In this document: positions 16,161-22,474 of the stretch, in pieces
Layout of the letters: each line of letters starts with the position of its first letter
How positions within the stretch are numbered: position 1 is the first letter of the stretch
Origin: a bacterium
Lineage (GTDB): Bacteria > Patescibacteriota > Microgenomatia > JAUYPR01
Assembly: GCA_030695785.1 (NCBI GenBank)
Contig: JAUYPR010000059.1
Coordinates: forward strand, 1-30,971
Direction: 5' to 3'
Length of the DNA stretch: 30,971 nt
Program-made: the position numbers and the translations under genes
The notes under the pieces: model-generated
Seen by the model: only the letters and a program-made list of their open reading frames with translations
The model's database searches: none
What the model was told of the DNA's origin: nothing

Positions 16161-17171
16161 ATGCTACAAAAAGTAGTCAAAAAACTTCCAAAAAGTGAGG
16201 TCGAGGTGACGGTCACGATACCCCGTGCGGTCGTGCAATCTGAAATTGACCGCCTCGTTTTTGAAGAATCGCAAAAAGTGAATGTTGACGGTTTCCGGCC
16301 AGGAAAGGCGCCTCCAGATCTCGTAGCCTCCAAACTTGATATGCAGGCGATCACTTCCCGCGCGTTTGAGTCAATGCTTCCCCGTACACTTGCTGAAGTG
16401 TTAAAGTCGGAGAACATCATTCCGCTTGATTATCCTCGGTACGTCATCACACAAAATGATCCACAAAAAGATATCGTCTACCGTGCGACCGTGCCGGTCA
16501 AGCCGGAGGTCAGTGTTGGAGATTACCAAACGATCCGCATCCAAAAAGGAACCCAGAAACCGGTGGATGAAAATGAAATCCAAACCGTGCTCACCACTGC
16601 GTTTGCCCGTTGGAAAAAACAGCGCGCAGTCGCACAACCGAATGATCCGTTAGGTCCGGATGACGCGTTTGCGGCGTTGATTGGCGCGAAAGACCTGACA
16701 ACATTGCGGGCGGAAATTCGCACGGAATTGGAAAGCCGCGCGCGGTATACGGTTGAGAAAATGTTTGAAGACGCACTTCTTGACGCACTGTTAGCAAAAA
16801 GCACACTGGAGCTTCCGGATGTATTGGTTGAAGAAGAATTATCGCGCATGATGGGGCGTTTGCAAGAGGTGATCCGCACGTCAAAGATGAGTTTTGAAGA
16901 GTATTTGCAAAAGGAACAAAAAAGTGTCGAAGAACTGAAAACCTCTCTGCGTCCAAGCGCGGAACGGAATGTGAAGATCGAACTGATGCTGCAAAAAATC
17001 GGCGAACTCCAAAACATCCAAGCGACAAAAGAAGAAATTGCCGCACAATTCACGAACCATCCCACGCACGAGGGGCATAATGCTGCAGAAGAGGAGGCTG
17101 TGGTCAGCCATATCATTCGGCAGTCAAAAACGCTGCAGTTTCTCAAAGACGCGGCATCAAAAACTATATGA
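16161..17171 (+). CDS. tig: Trigger factor lacking the PPIase domain
   Basis: 336 residues against about 430 for the usual protein. The N-terminal ribosome-binding domain is intact, with the signature VDGFRPGKAPPDLV at about 42-55. After about residue 150, where the FKBP-type PPIase domain should begin, the sequence goes straight into ALIGAKDLTTLRAEIRTELESRARYTVEKMFEDALLDALL, the helical C-terminal chaperone arms. So it should bind ribosomes and hold nascent chains but not isomerise prolyl bonds. It overlaps the next gene by 4 nt. Confidence 0.9.
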   Translation: MLQKVVKKLPKSEVEVTVTIPRAVVQSEIDRLVFEESQKVNVDGFRPGKAPPDLVASKLDMQAITSRAFESMLPRTLAEVLKSENIIPLDYPRYVITQNDPQKDIVYRATVPVKPEVSVGDYQTIRIQKGTQKPVDENEIQTVLTTAFARWKKQRAVAQPNDPLGPDDAFAALIGAKDLTTLRAEIRTELESRARYTVEKMFEDALLDALLAKSTLELPDVLVEEELSRMMGRLQEVIRTSKMSFEEYLQKEQKSVEELKTSLRPSAERNVKIELMLQKIGELQNIQATKEEIAAQFTNHPTHEGHNAAEEEAVVSHIIRQSKTLQFLKDAASKTI

Positions 17172-17983
17172 AAACAATTGTCACGCATACACATCCCGAC
17201 TTGGACGCCATTTGTTCAGTGTGGTTGTTGAAGAAATTTGGGAATCACTTCGGTAATTCGAAGGTTGAATTTGTTCCGGCAGGCCAAACGTATAAAGATC
17301 GTCCGGTTGATTCAAGTCCCGATATTGTTCATGTGGATACGGGTCACGGGATATTCGACCATCATCAATCTAATGCCTATACGTCAGCTGCGGAATTGGT
17401 TTTAAAATCGCTCGACGTAAACGACGATAAAGCAGTAAAGCGGATTGTTGCCATCGTGGTGGGTGATGACCACGCGATGGACCTCAAACGGCCAGACGCC
17501 GGCGACGATATGTGGCAGTTTTGGTACGGAGAAATTTTATCCGGATTCAAACGTTTGTATCCGAACGACGACCACCGCGTTCTCGCCTTTGGCTTGGAAA
17601 TGCTCGAGGCTGTGTACAAAACCATGCAGCAAAAGGTGGACGCGGAGAAAGAGCTTGCGGAAGGCACGGCATTTGAAACCCGATGGGGGAAGGCAGTAGC
17701 GTGTGCGACGTATAATGATAGTGTCCTCGATGTTGGAATCCGCCAAGGATTTGTACTGGTGGTGCGGAAAGACCCAGGGAAACACTACGTTCGTGTGACC
17801 GGTCGCGCAGACAAAAATGTGGACCTGACCGACGCATGCAAATCTTTCGAACAAAAAGATCCGCAGGCAACATGGTATCTGCATCCGTCGAAGGTTTTAT
17901 TGCGCAACGGTTCAACGAAAAATCCGCACATGGTTCCGACAAAATTACATTTGGAGGAAATGGTGGAGATCTTGAAAACATGA
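17168..17983 (+). CDS. DHH-like phosphoesterase family protein
   Basis: 271 residues. THTHPDLDAICSVWLLKKF (7-25) matches the first metal-binding motif of the DHH family, where DxD binds Mn; HVDTGHGIFDHHQSN (55-69) carries the DHH triad with a preceding D. AIVVGDDHAMD supplies a further acidic motif. The C-terminal half has no clear DHHA1 GGGH motif. Such proteins hydrolyse phosphodiester or pyrophosphate bonds (nano-RNA, cyclic dinucleotides, pyrophosphate); the substrate here is unknown. It is coupled to tig by ATGA and followed by rpsU. Confidence 0.72.
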   Translation: MKTIVTHTHPDLDAICSVWLLKKFGNHFGNSKVEFVPAGQTYKDRPVDSSPDIVHVDTGHGIFDHHQSNAYTSAAELVLKSLDVNDDKAVKRIVAIVVGDDHAMDLKRPDAGDDMWQFWYGEILSGFKRLYPNDDHRVLAFGLEMLEAVYKTMQQKVDAEKELAEGTAFETRWGKAVACATYNDSVLDVGIRQGFVLVVRKDPGKHYVRVTGRADKNVDLTDACKSFEQKDPQATWYLHPSKVLLRNGSTKNPHMVPTKLHLEEMVEILKT

Positions 17984-17984
17984 C

Positions 17985-17991
17985 AGGAGGT
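17985..17991 (+). promoter_or_regulatory. Consensus Shine-Dalgarno of rpsU
   Basis: AGGAGGT lies 9 nt before the rpsU ATG. It is one of only two strong SD sites seen, and shows that the ribosomes here use the usual anti-SD for internal operon genes. Confidence 0.85.
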
Positions 17992-18000
17992 GGATTTTGA

Positions 18001-18195
18001 ATGTCACCAATTGTTCGACTTCAACCGGGTGAAAGCGTTGACTCGCTGATCCGCAAGTTCAACAAGCGCGTTGCGACCGAAGGAATTTTGATTGAACTCA
18101 AAAAACGCGAGTATTACATGAAACCCTCGTTGGCTCGCAAACATGAGCGGGAAATGTCGCGCCGCAAGAATATCATGCGGAAACGCGGATTTTAA
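18001..18195 (+). CDS. rpsU: Small ribosomal subunit protein bS21
   Basis: 64 residues, the usual size. RLQPGESVDSLIRKFNKRV and the basic REYYMKPSLARKHEREMSRRKNIMRKR tail are the bS21 pattern. It binds near the 3' end of 16S rRNA, close to the anti-Shine-Dalgarno, and helps initiation. It stands between the DHH-like gene and ybeY in a translation-related operon; a consensus SD precedes it. Confidence 0.95.
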   Translation: MSPIVRLQPGESVDSLIRKFNKRVATEGILIELKKREYYMKPSLARKHEREMSRRKNIMRKRGF

Positions 18196-18209
18196 GAGTA
18201 TGGGTACTT

Positions 18210-18635
18210 ATGGCTGAAGGACATAACACTATTTCCATCAGCACCGACGCTCGATATCGAGTGGATCGCCGCCGTATCCGTGAAGCGGCAAAGCGAGTCT
18301 TCAAAAAACAAGGCATAGAAGACGCGTCGATGACCATTGCCCTTATTGGGGATCGAAAAATGCGCATGTTAAACAAAACGTACCGTCAGCAAGACATCAC
18401 GACAGATGTTTTATCGTTTCCATACGCCGAAACAAACGTTCCGTTTGTGGATCCTCCGAAGAAAGTTTTAGCAACGATGCTTGGCGATATCGTCATCTCG
18501 TATCCTCAAGCCAGGGAGTGCGCGCGGATAGAGTCTCGGCTCGTGAATGACGCGATAGATATGTTGGTTGAACACGGCACGATGCATCTTTTAGGGTATG
18601 ATCATGATGGGCTTGGACGATGGACATACACATGA
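18210..18635 (+). CDS. ybeY: Endoribonuclease YbeY
   Basis: 141 residues. The zinc motif HGTMHLLGYDH at 122-132 (H122, H126, H132) is the YbeY signature; TTDVLSFPY (65-72) is the second conserved block and LGDIVIS the third. YbeY matures the 3' end of 16S rRNA and takes part in ribosome quality control. The protein stops 9 residues after the last His, shorter than the usual 150-160, probably because dnaX follows with an ATGA overlap. A nearby ATG at 18200 is in another frame. Confidence 0.94.
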   Translation: MAEGHNTISISTDARYRVDRRRIREAAKRVFKKQGIEDASMTIALIGDRKMRMLNKTYRQQDITTDVLSFPYAETNVPFVDPPKKVLATMLGDIVISYPQARECARIESRLVNDAIDMLVEHGTMHLLGYDHDGLGRWTYT

Positions 18636-20101
18636 CGCTTTACCGCAAATACCGACCACAAGTGCCGGAAGATATTGATCAGGAAGATACCCGTCAGGCG
18701 ATTTCCCGCATCATCAGCAGCAAAAATTTTGCCCACGCGTATCTTTTGATTGGTCCGCGGGGAACTGGAAAAACATCAATCGCCCGCATTCTTGCCAAAG
18801 CAGTCAATTGTGTATCCGAAAAAAGCGTGGAGACAACGTCTCCAGTCATTCCTTGCGGCATATGTGATGCGTGTTTATCTATCGCAAAGGGGTCATTTCT
18901 TGATCTTTTTGAAATGGACGCGGCGAGTAACCGCGGCATTGATGAGATCCGTTCCATCCGCGAACATGTGCACCTTGCCCCCGCGGTCGGAAAAAAGAAA
19001 GTCTATATTATCGATGAAGCCCACATGCTGACGAAAGAAGCATTCAACGCACTTTTGAAAACCTTGGAAGAGCCGCCCGAACACGCTTTGTTTATTTTGT
19101 GTACGACCGAGCCGGAGGAAATTTTGAAGACGGTATCATCACGATGTCAGATATGGACATTCCCGTCAGCGTCACCCATAGATATTCGACACGCGCTTTT
19201 GCGCGTGATGAAGGGTGAGAAATTGGAGATAAACGATGATGTAGTAGATGAAATTGCGCTTCGTTCCGAAGGGAGCTTCCGCGATGCGATCAAACTTCTT
19301 GAACTTTTTCTGCAAACGGGAAAGCAAACGGTTGAAGGGCTGCGCGAGGTCCTTCGGTCTGTGATCGTCACTGATCGGTTAGCGTTTTTACGATCGATCC
19401 TGCAGGGGCGAAAAGCGGACGCATTAGTGTGTCTCGACGCTTGGAGTAGAGAAGGGACTGATATTTCTCTTTTGACGAAGGATCTTCTCACAGACTTGCG
19501 TGCATGTTTTCTCCACTTGAGTGGAGTGAAACAAGAAAAAGGAATCGAGGTATTTGCCCGCGATATTCCTCTCAAGACCATCTTAAAACTAATGCGTGTT
19601 GCTGCGGCCGCATCCCTTGAAATGAAGGAAACGCCGATTTCTGTCTTACCATTGGAGTTGATGATTGGTGAGTGGGATGAACGGACGCTCCCCTTTGTCG
19701 AAGAACCGAAGGTCCTGAGCGTAGTCGAAGGACACGCGCCTCTTGATCTCAATGTGATCTCAAACGAATGGAAGCAGGTTATTGAGAAAATCAAGCCAAA
19801 AAACCATGCGCTTGCGTCCGTGATCCGCAGCGCGCGTCCGATTGCGCTGGACAAAGAGACGTTGACCCTTGAAGTTGGCTACGCATACCACAAAGACCGG
19901 TTAGACTCACCCGAAATGCGTGCACTGGTTGAGGAGACCGTGGCTGAAGTGATGGGGAATCATATTCGATTGCGTACGTCGCTCGGCAGACCCGCTTCGC
20001 AGCGAGGCGAGCCGCGCCCAGTGCAATCTGATGACCTTTTGCATCTTGCAACAGAAATATTTGGCGGGCATGTGGTGGTTGAAAAAGGAGGGGGTGATTG
20101 A
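18632..20101 (+). CDS. dnaX: DNA polymerase III clamp-loader subunit gamma/tau
   Basis: 489 residues from ATG 18632, which overlaps the ybeY stop (ATG 18620 is in frame but less likely). MTLYRKYRPQ is the classic start. Walker A GPRGTGKTS is at 41-49, zinc Cys at 60, 75, 78 and 81, Walker B YIIDEAH at 125-131, and the SSRC sensor at 169-172. It drives loading of the sliding clamp. The C-terminal third is weakly conserved and carries two GC-rich palindromic insertions (residues about 361-368 and 451-461). It is too short for a full tau; no slippery A-run was noticed, so probably gamma only. Confidence 0.94.
   Translation: MTLYRKYRPQVPEDIDQEDTRQAISRIISSKNFAHAYLLIGPRGTGKTSIARILAKAVNCVSEKSVETTSPVIPCGICDACLSIAKGSFLDLFEMDAASNRGIDEIRSIREHVHLAPAVGKKKVYIIDEAHMLTKEAFNALLKTLEEPPEHALFILCTTEPEEILKTVSSRCQIWTFPSASPIDIRHALLRVMKGEKLEINDDVVDEIALRSEGSFRDAIKLLELFLQTGKQTVEGLREVLRSVIVTDRLAFLRSILQGRKADALVCLDAWSREGTDISLLTKDLLTDLRACFLHLSGVKQEKGIEVFARDIPLKTILKLMRVAAAASLEMKETPISVLPLELMIGEWDERTLPFVEEPKVLSVVEGHAPLDLNVISNEWKQVIEKIKPKNHALASVIRSARPIALDKETLTLEVGYAYHKDRLDSPEMRALVEETVAEVMGNHIRLRTSLGRPASQRGEPRPVQSDDLLHLATEIFGGHVVVEKGGGD
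19712..19733 (+). repeat. 22-nt palindromic element, copy in dnaX
   Basis: Ends GTCCT and AGGAC are inverted. Read on the minus strand the core is CTTCGACTACGCTCAGG, matching 18 of 22 positions with the copy in the PBP gene (24588-24609). The changes at positions 2 and 21 are compensatory, keeping the pair. It is translated in frame in a poorly conserved part of DnaX. Confidence 0.7.
19984..20014 (+). repeat. GC-rich nested palindrome in dnaX
   Basis: CGGC (19984-19987) and GCCG (20011-20014) enclose a CGCT-TCGC-AGCG hairpin (19993-20004). It encodes GRPASQRGEPR in the linker before the C-terminal helix and looks like an in-frame insertion. Confidence 0.5.
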
Positions 20102-20102
20102 G

Positions 20103-20360
20103 ATGTTGGATAAACTGAAACAACTTGGCGATCTTGCAAAAATGCGTAGCCAAGCGCAGCAGATCAAAAAACAACTTGAATCAGTGCGGTTGACTGTTCA
20201 GCACAAAAATGTTGTGGTGGAAATAACCGGTGATCAAAAAATTCAAAGGCTAGAAGTGGATGGAGTAGAGCGTGACGACATTCGTCATGCCGTGAATGAT
20301 GCTCTCAGCCAAGTGCAGCAAGAGGCGGCAAAAAAAATGCAGGGCTTGATGGGGATGTAA
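20103..20360 (+). CDS. ybaB: YbaB/EbfC nucleoid-associated protein
   Basis: 85 residues from ATG 20103, chosen because AGGAGGGGGT stands 8 nt before it; in-frame upstream codons overlap dnaX. KLKQLGDLAKMRSQAQQIKKQLE, VVVEITGDQKIQRLEVDG and VQQEAAKKMQGLMGM are the YbaB pattern. The dimer binds DNA without strong sequence preference. The order dnaX-ybaB-recR is conserved in very many bacteria and supports the call. Confidence 0.93.
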   Translation: MLDKLKQLGDLAKMRSQAQQIKKQLESVRLTVQHKNVVVEITGDQKIQRLEVDGVERDDIRHAVNDALSQVQQEAAKKMQGLMGM

Positions 20361-20363
20361 ACC

Positions 20364-20960
20364 ATGACAATCGCGAAACCGATTCGTTCTATGATCGAGG
20401 CGTTTGAACGTCTGCCGGGCATTGGGCCAAAAACTGCGCAGCGTTTAACGTACTATCTTTTGCACGCTCCGCCTGAAGAGTCAGAGGCACTTGCCGAAGC
20501 GAGCCAAAGCTTAAAAAAAGACACCGTGTTGTGTGGGATCTGTTTTAATGTGGCCGAGGCAGATCCTTGCGAAATTTGTGCGTCTGCGGATAGAAGGATG
20601 GATGTGATTGCCGTGGTGGAGGATCCTTTAGACATGCTGGCGCTTGAGAAAGCCCGCTTTGATGGTCGGTATCATGTTTTGCATGGGGCAATCTCTCCAC
20701 TTCAGAACATTGGCCCGGACGAGTTAAAAATTCGTCCACTCCTGTCTCGTGTGCACACTGGCGACGTGAAAGAAATCATTTTGGCGACCAACCCAACGAT
20801 GGAAGGGGAAGCAACAGCCATGTACATTGCGAAATTGCTGAAGCCATTCGTCGGGCTCAAAATTACCCGTCTCGCGCGCGGGTTGCCGGTTGGAGGAGAT
20901 ATTGAGTACGCGGATGAGGTGACGCTCACCCGGGCGCTGGAGGGACGAAGGGAATACTAA
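20364..20960 (+). CDS. recR: Recombination mediator RecR
   Basis: 198 residues, usual length. The helix-hairpin-helix RLPGIGPKTAQRLTYYLL (16-33), a zinc finger with Cys 57, 60, 69 and 72, and a TOPRIM domain (VIAVVEDPLDMLALE, then ATNPTMEGEATAMYI, then RLARGLPVGGDIEYAD) are all in order. With RecO it loads RecA on single-stranded gaps. It follows ybaB by 3 nt. Confidence 0.96.
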   Translation: MTIAKPIRSMIEAFERLPGIGPKTAQRLTYYLLHAPPEESEALAEASQSLKKDTVLCGICFNVAEADPCEICASADRRMDVIAVVEDPLDMLALEKARFDGRYHVLHGAISPLQNIGPDELKIRPLLSRVHTGDVKEIILATNPTMEGEATAMYIAKLLKPFVGLKITRLARGLPVGGDIEYADEVTLTRALEGRREY

Positions 20961-20995
20961 GTTATTACGTCTTTAACTTTACTTATCGTATTTCA

Positions 20996-21015
20996 TCACT
21001 TCGTGAGTGTATAAT
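20996..21015 (+). promoter_or_regulatory. Promoter of the AT-rich accessory pair
   Basis: TATAAT at 21010-21015 stands 26 nt before the ATG at 21042. A small inverted repeat, TCAC-TTC-GTGA (20996-21006), lies in the spacer just upstream and could be an operator. No good -35 is seen. Confidence 0.45.
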
Positions 21016-21041
21016 AAAAATTGCCTAGGGGGAAGAATAAT

Positions 21042-21281
21042 ATGTCAAATCTTGATAAAGAATATCAATATTTTGAAGACAACCGAGCCGCTTTGTTAAA
21101 ACAGTATCGGGGTAAATTGATTGTGATTAAAGGTAAGGGGGTTATTGGTGCGTATGATAGTGAGACCGAGGCTTATGAGGATACTGTGAAGAAACACAAA
21201 CTTGGCACATTTTTAATTCAACTTTGTTTACCTGACAAAGAAATACCCCCTCAAGTATTTCATTCAAGAGTTATCTTTTAA
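21042..21281 (+). CDS. Small DUF5678-like protein
   Basis: 79 residues from ATG 21042; GGGGGAAG about 6 nt before it could act as a ribosome binding site, and the ATG-like CCTAGG stretch further up gives no better start. YFEDNRAALLKQYRGKLIVIKGKGVIGAYDSETEAYEDTVKKH has the pattern of DUF5678: a helix, Y-x-GK-hydrophobic strand, and a second helix after a G-Y/D-S turn. Function is unknown. It abuts the retropepsin-like gene with no spacing, and I recall this pairing as frequent, which suggests one functional unit. Confidence 0.65.
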   Translation: MSNLDKEYQYFEDNRAALLKQYRGKLIVIKGKGVIGAYDSETEAYEDTVKKHKLGTFLIQLCLPDKEIPPQVFHSRVIF

Positions 21282-21914
21282 ATGAATAACTTTCCTAAAA
21301 AGAGATATAGAGCTTTTACATTTAGGTTTCCCGGTAGAACTAATGTTTTGTTGACCCCTTTACAAATATCGCTACCATATGATCCAAGGACAGATATTAA
21401 AAGCAGTCCACCTCCCCTAATAGAATGTCACTCGATTTGGGATACAGGTGCTACTAACTCGGTCGTAACGAAGAGTCTTGCCCAGAAGATAGGATTAATT
21501 CCTACGGGGAAAGAGAAGGTTACGAACACATCAAGTGTTGAACTGCGAAATAGTTACCTAATTAATATTGTTTTGCCTAACAAAGTTGTCATTCCTTATC
21601 TGAAAATAACAGAATGCGAGAATGTATTAGGAGATGGAAAGGCAGATATGCTCATTGGTATGGATGTAATTGGGAGAGGAGATTTTGCCATTACTTACGA
21701 AAATGATAAAACAGTTATGTCGTTTATTATGCCATCGATTGATACCATTGACTACGTGCCTATTTCGAATTCGGAAAATCGAAAACTTGAAACACTTGAG
21801 AAATTTCAAGTCCAGAAACAAGCACGCTCTTTACGTCAACCTTCCAGAAAAACCTTGAAGGCTAGACGTAAGAAAGAAAGACAAAACAAGAAAAAGAATC
21901 GGCGAAAGTATTAG
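21282..21914 (+). CDS. Retropepsin-like aspartic protease with basic tail
   Basis: 210 residues. IWDTGATNSVVTKSLAQKIGL (53-73) holds the DTGA active-site loop of single-domain aspartic proteases that work as dimers, and ADMLIGMDVIGRGDFAI (121-137) is the second family hallmark. The C-terminal 30 residues (181-210) are almost all Lys, Arg and Gln, a tail fit for binding nucleic acid or ribosomes. No signal peptide, so the protease would be cytoplasmic. The gene is markedly AT-rich against recR and the PBP gene on either side. The substrate is unknown; the DUF5678-like neighbour may be a partner. Confidence 0.72.
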   Translation: MNNFPKKRYRAFTFRFPGRTNVLLTPLQISLPYDPRTDIKSSPPPLIECHSIWDTGATNSVVTKSLAQKIGLIPTGKEKVTNTSSVELRNSYLINIVLPNKVVIPYLKITECENVLGDGKADMLIGMDVIGRGDFAITYENDKTVMSFIMPSIDTIDYVPISNSENRKLETLEKFQVQKQARSLRQPSRKTLKARRKKERQNKKKNRRKY

Positions 21915-21928
21915 ATGGCTAATCTTAT

Positions 21929-22030
21929 ATGGTGCGTGAGACTATGGGAAAAGCCGGTGCTGGTGTGATTGGGAATTATAAGATGGCTTTCGATATTTAT
22001 CCGCTTGAAGACTATGACAACTTAGAATAG
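21929..22030 (+). pseudogene. Fragment resembling a NIF3/YqfO-type domain
   Basis: A 33-codon open stretch reads MVRETMGKAGAGVIGNYK and then MAFDIYPLEDYDNLE before TAG. VRE-x-M-x-x-AGAG-x-IGNY is the recognisable motif of the small domain in NIF3/YqfO-like proteins. A stop lies three codons before it and the rest of the domain is missing, so this is a remnant or a scrap left by a rearrangement. The rest of 21915-22090 holds nothing I can recognise. Confidence 0.5.
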
Positions 22031-22090
22031 GAACATTGTTATTGTTAGTGCTGTTACAAGAGTCTGCGTATCGGAGCACGCTCATTCCGT

Positions 22091-22096
22091 TATAAT
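22091..22096 (+). promoter_or_regulatory. -10 box of the coiled-coil gene
   Basis: Perfect TATAAT, 6 nt before ATG 22103; no -35 match. A leaderless start is expected. Confidence 0.55.
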
Positions 22097-22102
22097 GATT
22101 GT

Positions 22103-22474
22103 ATGCCCACTCCTCCAGCAACCGACCAATTGTCTTCTTCCTCGGATATCTTTGAGCATATCCTCGGCGGATCGCCGCAGACGCCTACTCAAAACCAACC
22201 AATTCCTCAACAGTCAAAAGATACCAAAGAAAAGATAGAACAAAAGAAGGCGGAAGATCAAGCATATGCTTCAGAGCGGTATCTGAAACTACAGGAAGAA
22301 ATTCGCGCACTTCAGTACAAACGGGAAGAAGATGACCGTAAGCGTTTGGAGGCAATGGACGAGGAAAAGAAGCAGAACGACGTTGAAAAACAACAGCTTC
22401 AATCCACGAGTTTTCCATTATCACCCCTTCAAACCTACCGGGCCGAGAACAAAGCCGGGAAGGCGAGAGAGTAA
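22103..22474 (+). CDS. Coiled-coil protein of unknown function
   Basis: 123 residues, not recognised. The first 40 residues are Pro/Gln/Ser-rich and disordered; residues 42-100 are a long, highly charged helix (KEKIEQKKAEDQAYASERYL to EEKKQNDVEKQQLQ) with heptad-like spacing. There is no signal peptide or membrane helix. The stop overlaps the PBP start by one base (TAATG), so it is translationally coupled to a cell-wall enzyme and may serve it. Confidence 0.65.
   Translation: MPTPPATDQLSSSSDIFEHILGGSPQTPTQNQPIPQQSKDTKEKIEQKKAEDQAYASERYLKLQEEIRALQYKREEDDRKRLEAMDEEKKQNDVEKQQLQSTSFPLSPLQTYRAENKAGKARE

Noticed and set aside
16523..17194. 223-codon minus-strand ORF opposite tig
   Set aside because: Ser/Phe-rich antisense shadow of a helical gene; tig signatures are on the plus strand.
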